A stretch of DNA of 64,000 nucleotides, taken from NCBI RefSeq assembly GCF_001544015.1, contig NZ_AP014924.1, positions 2,790,001-2,854,000 on the forward strand. Direction: 5' to 3'. This DNA is from Limnochorda pilosa. GTDB taxonomy: Bacteria > Bacillota > Limnochordia > Limnochordales > Limnochordaceae. Under the pieces are notes generated by a model. It worked only from the letters and a program-made list of their open reading frames with translations, was not told the origin of the DNA and made no database searches. A program made the translations under genes and the position numbers. Below are positions 31,334 through 40,089 of this stretch, piece after piece. Numbering within the stretch: the first letter of the stretch is position 1; each line of letters begins with the position of its first letter.

Positions 31334-32775
31334 GGCGTCTCCCGGCCCTCGGCCGCCGGTGGGCCCGAGCGGGCGCCCGCGGCCAGCACCGCTTCCGCCA
31401 GGCTCTCGGCCAGGAGCTCGGCGGCGGCGTCGGCCTCCTCCTGGGTGTTGTGGTACGAGCCCACCTCCACCAGCAGGGCGTGCGGGTGGAGCTCCTGGTT
31501 GTACCTCCGGCTGGGCACCTGCAGGATCCGGTCGAGCAGACCGGGCGTCCGCTCGTTCATCATCCGGGCCAGCGTCTGGGCGAACGCCAGGTTCTGCCGC
31601 CAGCCCGGGTGGGGCAAGCCGGACGTCACGGCGGTGGCCACCACCAGGGTGACCCGGGCCACCTTCCGGCCGCCCACGGTGGCCGTCATGTCCGCCGGCG
31701 TGTCGCGGTGGAGGTCGATGACGGCCCGGATCGACGGGTGCTGCCGCAGCAGCGCCGCCACGGCCCGGCCGGACTCCAGGTAGGCGCTGGGGTGGGAGGG
31801 GTAGTCGTAGACACCTGTGTCGTGCAGCGCGGGAACCCCGCGGGCCTCCAGCGCCTGAGCCAGAGCCGCGCCCGCCCGCACCACGCCCGTCTCGCGGCTG
31901 TTGAACCGGTGGTAGCTCGCGGCCGGCAGCAGCTCCCTGCCCGGCTCACGGTACGTTTCCGACGTGTGGGAGTGGTAGATGAGCACCAGAGGCTCCCCGG
32001 GCGCGCCGGGGACCAGACGCGGGGGTTCCGGCGCAGGCGCGGGCGGCTCAGGGGGCGCCGGTTGCCTGCCACCGCCCGGGAGATCCGCGCCCCCGGGCCT
32101 CTCGCTGACGGCCGGGGCGGCTGCCTCCCGGCTCAACAGGGGGAGTTCACTTATCAGCATCCACTGCGGAAGCCGCCTGGACACATCCCTCAGCCAGGCA
32201 CGCGCCTCCGCCCACACCCCTCCGGCCTCATCGGGGCCTGACGCCCCGCCGGATCCGACGCCCAGCGACGCGGCCCCCCCACCGGGATCCGCCGGCGGTG
32301 CGCCTGTGTGCGGGGCCGCCCGCGTCACCAGTCGGGCCGCCGTGGTGGCATCGGGATGGACCCACCGCGCCAGAGGTGCCCCCGTCGCCTCCCAGTAGGG
32401 TGCCAGGTGGCGGACCAGGGCGCCGTCCCCCAGGAAGGGCAGGACCAGGAGCGCCACGAGGGTCATCGCTGCCCAGGCGGGCACGGGCCAGGCCCGAAGA
32501 CGGCGCCGGAGCCGGGGCCTCAGGCTGCGAGCCAGCACGCCCATCCGGGCTCGGGGCCGGCCGGGCCGGCCGCCCCACTTCAGGGCGGGACGCCGGCCCG
32601 CCACCGGGCGGGGAGCCCAAGCCACCCGCGGGAGCGAGCGTACCCGCACCTGGAACTGGAACCCTCCGCGGCCGCGCAGGCGGCCGCCCGGGCGCGGCGC
32701 GCCCGGTCGAATCCTGCGGAGCACCCCCGCCCACTTCCTGGGGCGCAGGGCGCGGGAGGCCAACGCCATCCCCAT
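31330..32775 (-). CDS. spoIIP: Stage II sporulation protein P (amidase/endopeptidase)
   Basis: SpoIIP degrades septal peptidoglycan with SpoIID and SpoIIM during engulfment. The C-terminal amidase domain (about 265-470) holds the zinc-ligand motifs IYHSHTSETY, IDLHRDTP and LLVEVGSYHNT. A membrane anchor (about 103-120) and a Pro/Gly-rich linker precede it. The ATG at 32775 gives 481 residues with an unusual ~95-residue Arg-rich cytoplasmic extension; an internal ATG at 32544 would give 404 residues, closer to the usual size. The upstream start is favoured by a promoter-like motif 20 bp away. The mother-cell role is known from B. subtilis. Confidence 0.92.
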   Translation of the reverse strand: MGMALASRALRPRKWAGVLRRIRPGAPRPGGRLRGRGGFQFQVRVRSLPRVAWAPRPVAGRRPALKWGGRPGRPRARMGVLARSLRPRLRRRLRAWPVPAWAAMTLVALLVLPFLGDGALVRHLAPYWEATGAPLARWVHPDATTAARLVTRAAPHTGAPPADPGGGAASLGVGSGGASGPDEAGGVWAEARAWLRDVSRRLPQWMLISELPLLSREAAAPAVSERPGGADLPGGGRQPAPPEPPAPAPEPPRLVPGAPGEPLVLIYHSHTSETYREPGRELLPAASYHRFNSRETGVVRAGAALAQALEARGVPALHDTGVYDYPSHPSAYLESGRAVAALLRQHPSIRAVIDLHRDTPADMTATVGGRKVARVTLVVATAVTSGLPHPGWRQNLAFAQTLARMMNERTPGLLDRILQVPSRRYNQELHPHALLVEVGSYHNTQEEADAAAELLAESLAEAVLAAGARSGPPAAEGRETP

Positions 32776-32794
32776 CCCCCCCGCTCTTGGTCCA

Positions 32795-32823
32795 TGCCTA
32801 TGCAGGGGGGACGAGCCCCAGAC
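32795..32823 (-). promoter_or_regulatory. Candidate SigE-like promoter for spoIIP
   Basis: On the minus strand GTCTGG (32823-32818), 15 bp ending in CCCCCCTG, then CATAGGCA (32802-32795). The same CCCCCC-n-GCATAGGC arrangement occurs before yqfC at 9311. spoIIP and yqfD are both SigE-dependent in B. subtilis. Functional assignment is inference. Confidence 0.4.
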
Positions 32824-32992
32824 ACTTCCAGGGTGGTCCTGCCAGGCGGACTCGCCAAGTCCCGCCACGGACCCTCCCGGCGGGACGAGCACCTCTGCCC
32901 GGCACACCCTTCGACGTCTGAGGCATACCGGGGACCCGGGCCCCATATCTTCAAGCGGACGTGAGACAGGCACGGGAGGTCGGTGGAACGCC

Positions 32993-33973
32993 ATGGATCC
33001 CCGCGGCAACCGGCGGCTCATCCGGATGGTGGGGGCGGGCCTCCTGCTGGTCTGCTCGGCATGGACGGCGGCACCGGCGCTCGCCCAGGAGCCCGGCGAC
33101 GAAGCCCCTTCATACGGTCCGGGTGAGACCCTCTGTGGGGAACCAATGGTGCTGCGTCTGGGCGAGCCCGCCGCGACCGATCCCGACGTGCGGACCCTCC
33201 AGGAACGCCTGCGGGACCTGGGGTGGTACGACGGCCCCCTCGACGGGCACTTCGGACCCCAGACCGCCGAGGCGGTCCGGCGGTTCCAGCAGGGCGCGGG
33301 CCTGGACCCCACCGGGATGGTGACCGGCGCCACCTGGAGGGCGCTGGCCGGCGACATGGTCCTTCCCGCCGCGGCCGGCCCCTCCGAGGCCCCCCGGGGA
33401 GAGCTTTCGATTGTGATCGACACGAACGAGCGGACCCTCACGCTCTTCAGCGACGGCAAGCCGTACAAGGCGTACCCGGTGGCGGTGGGGACCGGGGAGA
33501 CGCCCAGCCCCGTCGGCGAGTGGCTCATCGTCCACAAGGACTCGGGGTGGGGGGACGGCTTCGGCACCCGGTGGCTCGGCTTGAACGTGCCCTGGGGCAT
33601 CTACGGAATCCACGGGACCAACAAGCCCTGGTCCATCGGCACGCGGGCCAGCCACGGCTGCATCCGCATGTTCAACCGGGACGTGGAGGAGCTCCACCGC
33701 TGGGTGCCCCTGCGCACGCCGGTGCGCATCGTGGGGCCCCAGCCCAAGCTTCGCTTCGACCGCGCCCTGCAGCCGGGCGCCACCGGCACGGACGTGGTCC
33801 AGGTGCAGCTGCGGCTGAAGGAGCTCGGGTTCGATCTGGGCCTCGCGGACGGGCGGTACGGGCCCAAGACGGAGGAGGCCGTGCGGGCGCTCCAGCGCTT
33901 CTACGGCCTTCCCGAGGACGGGCGGACCTACGACGACGTCTACTTCGTGCTGGGTCTGAGACGGGTGCCCTGA
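32993..33973 (+). CDS. L,D-transpeptidase with two peptidoglycan-binding domains
   Basis: A 326-residue exported enzyme that would form 3-3 peptide cross-links or attach proteins to peptidoglycan. A signal peptide (about 1-32, ending ALAQ) is followed by a PG-binding domain (VRTLQERLRDLGWYDG), a YkuD catalytic domain with IHGTNKPWSIG and the nucleophile motif SHGCIRMFN, and a second PG-binding domain (VVQVQLRLKELGFDLG). It stands between spoIIP and gpr on the opposite strand, so an envelope or spore-coat role is possible but not shown. The ATG at 32993 has a weak AGGTCGGTGG upstream. Confidence 0.92.
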   Translation: MDPRGNRRLIRMVGAGLLLVCSAWTAAPALAQEPGDEAPSYGPGETLCGEPMVLRLGEPAATDPDVRTLQERLRDLGWYDGPLDGHFGPQTAEAVRRFQQGAGLDPTGMVTGATWRALAGDMVLPAAAGPSEAPRGELSIVIDTNERTLTLFSDGKPYKAYPVAVGTGETPSPVGEWLIVHKDSGWGDGFGTRWLGLNVPWGIYGIHGTNKPWSIGTRASHGCIRMFNRDVEELHRWVPLRTPVRIVGPQPKLRFDRALQPGATGTDVVQVQLRLKELGFDLGLADGRYGPKTEEAVRALQRFYGLPEDGRTYDDVYFVLGLRRVP

Positions 33974-34010
33974 GAGGCGGGGCGCACCCGGTGGGAGGGA
34001 CGGCCGAAGG

Positions 34011-35402
34011 ATGGGTGCGGCACGCAGGATCGTCCGCGCAAGGAGTCTCGCGCCCTGGATCGCCCTCGCGCTCCTGGCGCTCGTGGGTGGGACCGCGGGC
34101 TGGTACGTCTGGCTCCGGACGCCACCCCTGGTGGTGGGCGACGTGGAGATCCGGCCCAACGCGCCCATCGACCCGCAGCGCACCTACCGGCTGGAGCTCT
34201 GGGAGGAGAACGTGGTGCTGTCCGGAGCCGGCACCACGTACCGGACCTCCCTGGAAGAGCGGGTGGAAGCCTTTCGCAAGAGCTACCCCAACGTGACCGT
34301 GGATGTGGAGCTCTTCCCGCCAGGAGAGGCCGCCGACCGGCTCCAGGCCGCCCTGGCCTCGGGGCGGCCGCCGGACATCTACGGCAGCCTCACCCCCCGC
34401 CTCTACGATCGGACCTACCAGGTTCCCGTGGAGCGCTTCCTGCCGAAGCCATCCCGAGAGGGCATGCCCACCTTCCTCCCTTCGGCCTGGCACGCCCTCT
34501 CGGCCGAGGGGCACGTGTGGGGATGGCCCCGGTGGGTCCGGTTCGTCACCTGGGCCGGCCACCGGGGGCTCCTGGCGTCCGCGGGCCTGGACGTGGACCG
34601 GGCCGCCCGGGAGGGCTGGACCACCCCCGAAGCGCTCTCCGTTCTCTCCCAGGTGGGCGAGGGCCGACTCCCCGGCCTCTTGGTCCACCCGACCGCTCCC
34701 GATCTCTTCCAAGGACTCATGGTGGCCGCGGGACAGGGGTCGGTGCTGGAGGCAGGGAGCCTGGCCTGGACCCGCGAGGCGATGGCCGATGCCGCCTCCT
34801 TCCTGCTGGCGGCCCGCGAGCGCGCCCGCATGCCCCGCTCCCTGGACACCGCGGCGCGGGAGCGGGTCACCCGTTTCGCCCAGGGGCGCGCCGGGGCCAT
34901 CGCCCCGGTGCCCCCCCAACTCGCAGCCCACCTGCTTCGGACGTTGTCCACCGAGGGCCTGGTCCTGCTGCCCCCGCCCCGCCCCGAGGGAGCACCCCTG
35001 CAGGTCCCTGGCGAGGTGTCCGCTTACCTCGTCTTCCGGCAGGCGCCCTATGCGGGGGACGGGCAGACCCGGCTCGCCATGGAGCTGGCCCGTTTCCTCA
35101 TCCAGTCCAAGGATGCGTGGGTGAGCGCCCAGTTCCCGGCGGTACCGGCCCTCACCGAGGACCTTGCCATCTGGCGGGACGAGGCGCCGTGGAACGAGGC
35201 CGCCGGCCAGGCGCTTCTGGGGTGGGCGGACGCGGCCGCTTACGCCTCCCTGGATCCGGCCGAGGCGACGGTGGAGGCGCAGGTGGAGAGCCAGGTGCTG
35301 GCCCCGGCCCTGCAGGAGCTCTGGACGAGCAACGACGCGGCCGCCTGGGCGGAGAAGCTTCGCCGGACCCTGGAAGACCAGGTGCCCGAACCCGGCGGCT
35401 GA
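34011..35402 (+). CDS. Membrane-anchored extracellular solute-binding-like protein (family 1), orphan
   Basis: A 463-residue protein with one N-terminal membrane helix (about 15-35), no lipobox Cys, then a domain resembling ABC sugar-type binding proteins: FRKSYPNVTVDVELFPPG, ALASGRPPDIYGS, EGHVWGWPRWVRF, MADAASFLLA. No permease or ATPase gene is nearby, so it may be an orphan sensor or scaffold instead of a transporter subunit. It starts 37 bp after the L,D-transpeptidase gene and may share its transcript. It ends three bases from the convergent gpr stop. Confidence 0.75.
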   Translation: MGAARRIVRARSLAPWIALALLALVGGTAGWYVWLRTPPLVVGDVEIRPNAPIDPQRTYRLELWEENVVLSGAGTTYRTSLEERVEAFRKSYPNVTVDVELFPPGEAADRLQAALASGRPPDIYGSLTPRLYDRTYQVPVERFLPKPSREGMPTFLPSAWHALSAEGHVWGWPRWVRFVTWAGHRGLLASAGLDVDRAAREGWTTPEALSVLSQVGEGRLPGLLVHPTAPDLFQGLMVAAGQGSVLEAGSLAWTREAMADAASFLLAARERARMPRSLDTAARERVTRFAQGRAGAIAPVPPQLAAHLLRTLSTEGLVLLPPPRPEGAPLQVPGEVSAYLVFRQAPYAGDGQTRLAMELARFLIQSKDAWVSAQFPAVPALTEDLAIWRDEAPWNEAAGQALLGWADAAAYASLDPAEATVEAQVESQVLAPALQELWTSNDAAAWAEKLRRTLEDQVPEPGG

Positions 35403-35405
35403 TCC

Positions 35406-36374
35406 TCACGAGAGGTAGCTCAGCACCTCGTCCATGTCCAGGGCGGGATGGAGGGCCACGTTGAGCCCACCGGCCACCACGTTGGCCAGGCTCTCCACCA
35501 GGTCGTCCACCTCGCGGGGCGTCACGATCATGGAGTTGAGGTAGGGCGCCAAGAGGCGCTCAGCCACGCGGCCCGTGGGCTGGCCCATCTGGGAGAGGCC
35601 GTCCTCCACCAGGGTGAGCGCCCGGACCACCGTGGGGACGCCCACGGCCAGCACGGGGATGCCCAGCGACTGGGGGGTGATCCCCCGGCGGCGGTTGCCC
35701 ACGCCGGACCCGGGGTGAATGCCCGTATCGGCGACCTGGATGGTGATCCCCAGCCTCCGGCTCTCCCGGGCGGCCAGCGCGTCGATGCAGATGACCAGCT
35801 TCGGATTCAGCCGGTCCACCAGCGCCTGGATGACCTCGCTGGTCTCGATGCCCGTCAGGCCGAGCACGCCGGGGGCGATGGCCGCCACCGGCCGCATGCC
35901 CCCCCGCTTCTCGGGCGGCACCATCCGGTGGAGGTGCCGGGTGATGGTGAGCCGGCCCACCACCTTCGGCCCTAGGGAGTCCGGCGTGGCGTTCCAGTTG
36001 CCGAGCCCCACCACCAGGGCCTCGTCCTCGGAGCCCACGCCCAGGCCCTGGAAGAAGCGCTGCAGCTCCTGGGCCAGCACCTGGCCGACCTTCTCTTCCG
36101 CCTCCACGCTGCGGCTGCGAAGCTCGGGCGCCTCCAGGGTGGAGTAGTGTCCCGGCAGCTTCCCCATCCGGCGGGCGCCCTCCTCGCTCTCGATGAAGAC
36201 GCGGCTCAGGGTGACGCCGTCCTGCTCCTGGGTGTCCACCGTGACGCCCGGGATCTCGGGCGGCTCCTCCTCCTTCACCAGGACCTGGTGCGCCTCCAGG
36301 GCCAGGTCCGACAGGGCCTCCCAGGTCTCCGCCTCCTCGAGCAGGCGACGCAGGGCGTCGTCGGCCACGCTCAC
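35406..36374 (-). CDS. gpr: Germination protease GPR
   Basis: GPR degrades small acid-soluble spore proteins at germination; it is made as a zymogen that removes its own N-terminal propeptide. The 322 residues include VVGLGNWNATPDSLGPKVV, ITRHLH, VAAIAPGVLGLTGIETSE, ICIDALAAR, VADTGIHPGSGVGNRR and GVPTVVRA, the family core with the conserved aspartates. The GTG at 36374 follows GGAGGTGG. gpr usually lies beside spoIIP and rpsT; here the L,D-transpeptidase and solute-binding genes intervene on one side and ~17.5 kb on the other. Confidence 0.96.
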   Translation of the reverse strand: MSVADDALRRLLEEAETWEALSDLALEAHQVLVKEEEPPEIPGVTVDTQEQDGVTLSRVFIESEEGARRMGKLPGHYSTLEAPELRSRSVEAEEKVGQVLAQELQRFFQGLGVGSEDEALVVGLGNWNATPDSLGPKVVGRLTITRHLHRMVPPEKRGGMRPVAAIAPGVLGLTGIETSEVIQALVDRLNPKLVICIDALAARESRRLGITIQVADTGIHPGSGVGNRRRGITPQSLGIPVLAVGVPTVVRALTLVEDGLSQMGQPTGRVAERLLAPYLNSMIVTPREVDDLVESLANVVAGGLNVALHPALDMDEVLSYLS

Positions 36375-36489
36375 GGGACCACCTCCGCGCGCTCCGGCCC
36401 AACCGCCCGCTGACCGGACGGGCTGGGCCGGAATCGATGCGATCGTCGCCGTTAGGCTGTCCGTGGCAGGGCCTGCCGATTCCCGGCCT

Positions 36490-39400
36490 TCAAAGGCCGA
36501 TCGCCCAGGTGATCTCGCCTTCCCGGTCGATCGCCACGTGGGCGCCCACGCTCAGGCCGATGGGCGTGCGGTAGCGGATGAGGAGCCCGCCCCCTGCCGT
36601 CCAGGCAGTGGTGCCCGTCTGCCCGGGCGGCCCCAGGAGTCCTTCCTCCCCGAAGGCCCCCCACTCGGCGAAAGCTCCCACCCGCACCGAGGGACCAAGC
36701 TCCCGCAGAACCTCCACCCCGCCCGAAGCGTAGGCCCTCGAAGGCAGCACCGGTGCAGCGATCCGCTGGCCGGTGGCACCCCCGGGCAGGAACCGCCGGT
36801 GGAAGGGCGTCGTCGCCGTGGCCCAGCCGCCCTCGGCCTTCAGGGCCAGGAGCCACGTGGCATCGGACGCCATGGGCCGGACCAGGCCCTGCTCTGCCTG
36901 CAGCCGGCCGAAGCCGGTACCGCCTCCCCCCAGCGGGTGGGCGTAGAACCCGTCGAGCCCGAGCCGGTATCCCGACGTGGGCCAGGCTGGCGTGTCCAGG
37001 CTGCTCCAGGTGAGGCGGGCGAAGGTCGCCCCCTCCTGCCCTTCCCGTAGCGCCTGGGCGGCCCCGCCCACCGTTTCCTCCACCCGCTCGTGGCGCCAGG
37101 CCACCCCCAGCCGGGTGCGCACCCGGGAGGTCCACACGGTCTCGGCGGCGCCGGTGGCCTGCCGCACTTCGCTTCGGACCTGGTCGCCCGCCCGGCCTCC
37201 CAGCTCGGCCACGACCCCGAGGGTGGCCGCATCCCAGGCCGCGGAGAGCTGGAAGGGAGCGAGCGTCCGCGCCAGCGCCGGAGGGGAGGGCAGCTCGACG
37301 CCCAGGTGATAGGAGGCCGGGCTCGTGCCGAAGCCGTAGGATCCCTCCAGGTTGATCCCCCGCCCCGCCAGGTTCTCGTAGCGGAGGCCGAGGCGGTGCT
37401 CCAGGGCCAGGGTGGCCGCCGTGACCGAGGCCCACTCCACCGGGTCCCGGTACCAGCCGAAGCCCTCGTGGACCCGCACGACTGCGTTCAGGGCCGTGCC
37501 GGAAGCCGCGGGCCCCTCCTCTCCAGCGGGAGGGCTCGCTCCGGCCGAACCGTTCTCTCCGGCCCGGCCATCATCGCCCGCACGCTCCAGGGGCACCGGG
37601 GTCACCCGCACCGTCTCGAACGCGCCGAGCTGCATGAGGCGAGCCTGGGTCAACGCCGCCGCCTCGGACTGGAAGGGCTCCCCCGGGCGCAGGGCGATGC
37701 GGGAGGCCACGAGCGCCGCATCGGTGCGGGCGGCGCCCAGCACGGTGATCCGCTCGATGGGCAAACCCTCGAGGGTCTCGGCCGGCCCTCCGCCCCGGCC
37801 ACCCGGTTCGAGGCCGCCCACTTCCTCCCGTCCGGTCACCTCCGCGCCCAGCCCGGCCAGCCGGTCCCTCGCCAGCTCCTGGAAGCGAGCCTCGGCGGCG
37901 ACGTCGGTGAGCGGCACGGCCAGGGCCCGCCCGTAGGCGTCGATGGCCTCGTGGCGGTCTCCCCGCGTCTCTGCGATGAGGCCCAGCCAGTACCAGGCCT
38001 CCACCTGGCGGTAGGGGTCCAGCGCCCGCGGCAGGCGGACCAGCCGGCGGAGGTACGGCTCGGCCGCCTTCCCGTCGCCCTCTCGGAGGTACGACCGCGC
38101 CACCAGCAGCAGGGCCGCCTCGCTCTCGGGGAAGTCGGCCAGGACCGGTTCCAGGAGCCCGCGTACCCGCTCCTGCTCCCCCACGCTCTGGAGGAACTCG
38201 GCCCGCTGCACCGCCCGCCAGGCCCGCTCCTCGCCCGTCTCCACGGGGACCGCCGGCACGCCGCCCAGCGGCTCGGCGGAGCGGGGCGGCAGCCCCAGCT
38301 CCCGGGCCAGGTCGAAGGCGTGAAGCGTTCCCTCGGCGGAGGTACCCGCCTCACTCACCACCCCCGCCCACATGCGGAGCCGGGAGGGGTCGAAGAGGGC
38401 GGTGACGATGGTTCCGGCGTTGTCGATCCCTCCCACCAGGGCCCCGCGAGCCTCTGCACCGCCCCGGTCGCGCAGCACGCCCGCGGCCTGGGGCACGTCC
38501 AGCCCGCCCCGCCAGCGGGTCAGGAGCTCCCGCAGGCGCCGGTCCCGGGCTTCGGAGGCGAGCCACCCCGCCTGCTGCACCTCGCGCATGAAAGGGGTCT
38601 CGTACCGGTTGGTCGCCCAGAGGAGGCCGTCCTCGGGCCGGCGCACCTGGTAGCGGTCCGCCGCCAGCTCGATCACCCGGGCGTCGGGAATCTTGCCGTC
38701 GGCCACCAGCACGTCGAGGCCGATGGTACGGGGCGCCCGCACGATCATCTCCACGGCCTGGTCGAGGGTGGAGGCCTGCTCCAGCACCTGGCGCAGGAGG
38801 AACATGAAGGCGATGCCGTCCGCGGTCACGTTCTCGGATGTGGCGAAGCTGTAGCTCATGCTCACGCTGATGCCGTGGACGTTCATCCCCTGCATCACGC
38901 CCACGTTGGCCGGGTAGGTGACGGTGATGAAAGGATACGCCCCTTCGGGCTCGTAGATGGCCACGAGGCCGTACCGGCCCACGGTCTGCATGGGAAGGTA
39001 GTCCAGGTTGCGCCCGTGGAGGAGCCGGCCGTCCGACGTGGCGACCCCGAAGGCGGCGAAGGAGGTGCACCCGTAGACGATGCCCAGCTCCTGGAAGACA
39101 TTGGGCAGGAGCACGGGCAGAAGGTTCCGCTCCCTCCCCCCGGACGCGGCCGCCACGAAGCCCTCCATCTCCTCCACGAAGGGCTCGGGCGTGTGCCGCA
39201 GGAGGCCCGGGGCGATCTTCGTCCGCATGTACGCGTCCTTGAAGGCCCAGACGAGCCGATCCCAGCCCTCGTGGGGCTGCACCGAAGGGTCGAAGAGCGC
39301 CCGGAGCTGCTCAGCCTCCTGGGCCAGAAGAAGGTAGTTCTGCGCGCCGATCTGGCGGTGCGTGCCCTTGAAGTGGACCACGGTGAGCCCATCCCGCACC

Positions 39401-39630
39401 TCGAGCCAGCCCTCGCCCGCGTACCGCCGCTCGCCCCGCACCTCCACGGCGGTGGGAAGCACCTCGGCCGGGTCCGCGGCACCTGGCCTCCCGGGTCCCG
39501 CGGCCCATCCGCCCGTTCCCGTGCCGATAACGACCAGCGCCGCGAGCACTCCGGCGATCCACCGGCGCATCGTGGGGCGCACGGCCCTCGCGGCCGAAAC
39601 GTGTCCGACGCGTCCTCCCCAGTCCCTCAC
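36490..39630 (-). CDS. Secreted C45 Ntn-hydrolase fused to TPR, POTRA and Omp85 barrel
   Basis: A 1046-residue protein (GTG start at 39630 with GGAGGTGG upstream; an ATG 20 codons later is the alternative). Domains: signal peptide (hydrophobic about 25-40); a C45/acyltransferase-type Ntn-hydrolase domain (about 55-460) with YGCTSFAAFG, where Cys ~188 would become the N-terminal nucleophile after self-cleavage, plus HGRNLDYLP and DNAGTIVTALFDP; TPR-like helices (about 465-595); one POTRA (ITVLGAARTDAAL, GEPFQSEAAA) with a low-complexity insert; and a C-terminal Omp85-type beta-barrel (about 740-1046, RFLPGG, ending WAIGL). This implies a hydrolase held at the outer membrane. The canonical (V/I)RG(F/Y) barrel motif is not clear. 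Confidence 0.85.
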   Translation of the reverse strand: MRDWGGRVGHVSAARAVRPTMRRWIAGVLAALVVIGTGTGGWAAGPGRPGAADPAEVLPTAVEVRGERRYAGEGWLEVRDGLTVVHFKGTHRQIGAQNYLLLAQEAEQLRALFDPSVQPHEGWDRLVWAFKDAYMRTKIAPGLLRHTPEPFVEEMEGFVAAASGGRERNLLPVLLPNVFQELGIVYGCTSFAAFGVATSDGRLLHGRNLDYLPMQTVGRYGLVAIYEPEGAYPFITVTYPANVGVMQGMNVHGISVSMSYSFATSENVTADGIAFMFLLRQVLEQASTLDQAVEMIVRAPRTIGLDVLVADGKIPDARVIELAADRYQVRRPEDGLLWATNRYETPFMREVQQAGWLASEARDRRLRELLTRWRGGLDVPQAAGVLRDRGGAEARGALVGGIDNAGTIVTALFDPSRLRMWAGVVSEAGTSAEGTLHAFDLARELGLPPRSAEPLGGVPAVPVETGEERAWRAVQRAEFLQSVGEQERVRGLLEPVLADFPESEAALLLVARSYLREGDGKAAEPYLRRLVRLPRALDPYRQVEAWYWLGLIAETRGDRHEAIDAYGRALAVPLTDVAAEARFQELARDRLAGLGAEVTGREEVGGLEPGGRGGGPAETLEGLPIERITVLGAARTDAALVASRIALRPGEPFQSEAAALTQARLMQLGAFETVRVTPVPLERAGDDGRAGENGSAGASPPAGEEGPAASGTALNAVVRVHEGFGWYRDPVEWASVTAATLALEHRLGLRYENLAGRGINLEGSYGFGTSPASYHLGVELPSPPALARTLAPFQLSAAWDAATLGVVAELGGRAGDQVRSEVRQATGAAETVWTSRVRTRLGVAWRHERVEETVGGAAQALREGQEGATFARLTWSSLDTPAWPTSGYRLGLDGFYAHPLGGGGTGFGRLQAEQGLVRPMASDATWLLALKAEGGWATATTPFHRRFLPGGATGQRIAAPVLPSRAYASGGVEVLRELGPSVRVGAFAEWGAFGEEGLLGPPGQTGTTAWTAGGGLLIRYRTPIGLSVGAHVAIDREGEITWAIGL

Positions 39631-39927
39631 GGCCAAGCCACCTCCCACGCTTTCCTGTATCAAGGCCGCCAGGAAGGCGTCCGCAGCGGCGCGCGCAGGC
39701 ACGGCGCCCCCTCCCCCGAGCCCACCGTACCCCGTTTCGGGGCGGCACGCACCCGGCGGCCGGGGAGAGGTGGAGCTCCCTGGCCGGGGAGGATGCTGCC
39801 TGGCCGGGTGGCCAGGGCGGGGGCAGAGCGTGGCCCGGGCTCGACGAGCCGCCCCGCGTATCAAACGATCTGCCCGGAGACGGCTTCGGCAGCCGCGGCA
39901 AGCCATCCTGCGCCGGCGCCCGCAGCG
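39631..39927. other. Intergenic stretch before the fluoride operon
   Basis: About 300 bp between the divergent C45-Omp85 gene and the fluoride-operon promoter. It contains GC-rich imperfect repeats (CTGGCCGGG occurs twice, near 39780-39808) but no reading frame, RNA or promoter for the minus-strand gene that I can support. Confidence 0.4.
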
Positions 39928-39956
39928 TTGACGATTCCCACCCGTGCCCGTATAAT
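39928..39956 (+). promoter_or_regulatory. SigA promoter of the fluoride operon
   Basis: TTGACG (39928-39933), exactly 17 bp, TATAAT (39951-39956). The transcript would start near 39963 and run straight into the fluoride riboswitch. Confidence 0.88.
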
Positions 39957-39977
39957 GGCGGCGTTGGGCAGACGCTG

Positions 39978-40066
39978 CCCCGGCGATGGAGCTCGCCGTT
40001 GCCCTCAGGCAAGGTCCCGGGATCCGGGTGATGGCTCCTACCAGCACGGTGGGGGCCTTTTCGTTT
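39978..40066 (+). promoter_or_regulatory. Fluoride riboswitch (crcB motif) with overlapping terminator
   Basis: The aptamer shows the conserved GGCGATGG-AGC-TCGCC element (39982-39997) and the 3' block GTGATGGCTCCTACC ending at 40042, matching the fluoride-binding crcB RNA. The last ten aptamer bases GGCTCCTACC pair with GGTGGGGGCC (40048-40057, three G-U-type pairs or fewer) around the loop AGCAC, followed by TTTTCGTTT. Aptamer and terminator are therefore mutually exclusive: fluoride binding should hold the 3' block in the aptamer and let transcription proceed into the DUF6062 gene, crcB, crcB and DUF190. Confidence 0.93.
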
Positions 40067-40089
40067 GTCCAGGAGCCCCCCGGCAGGTG

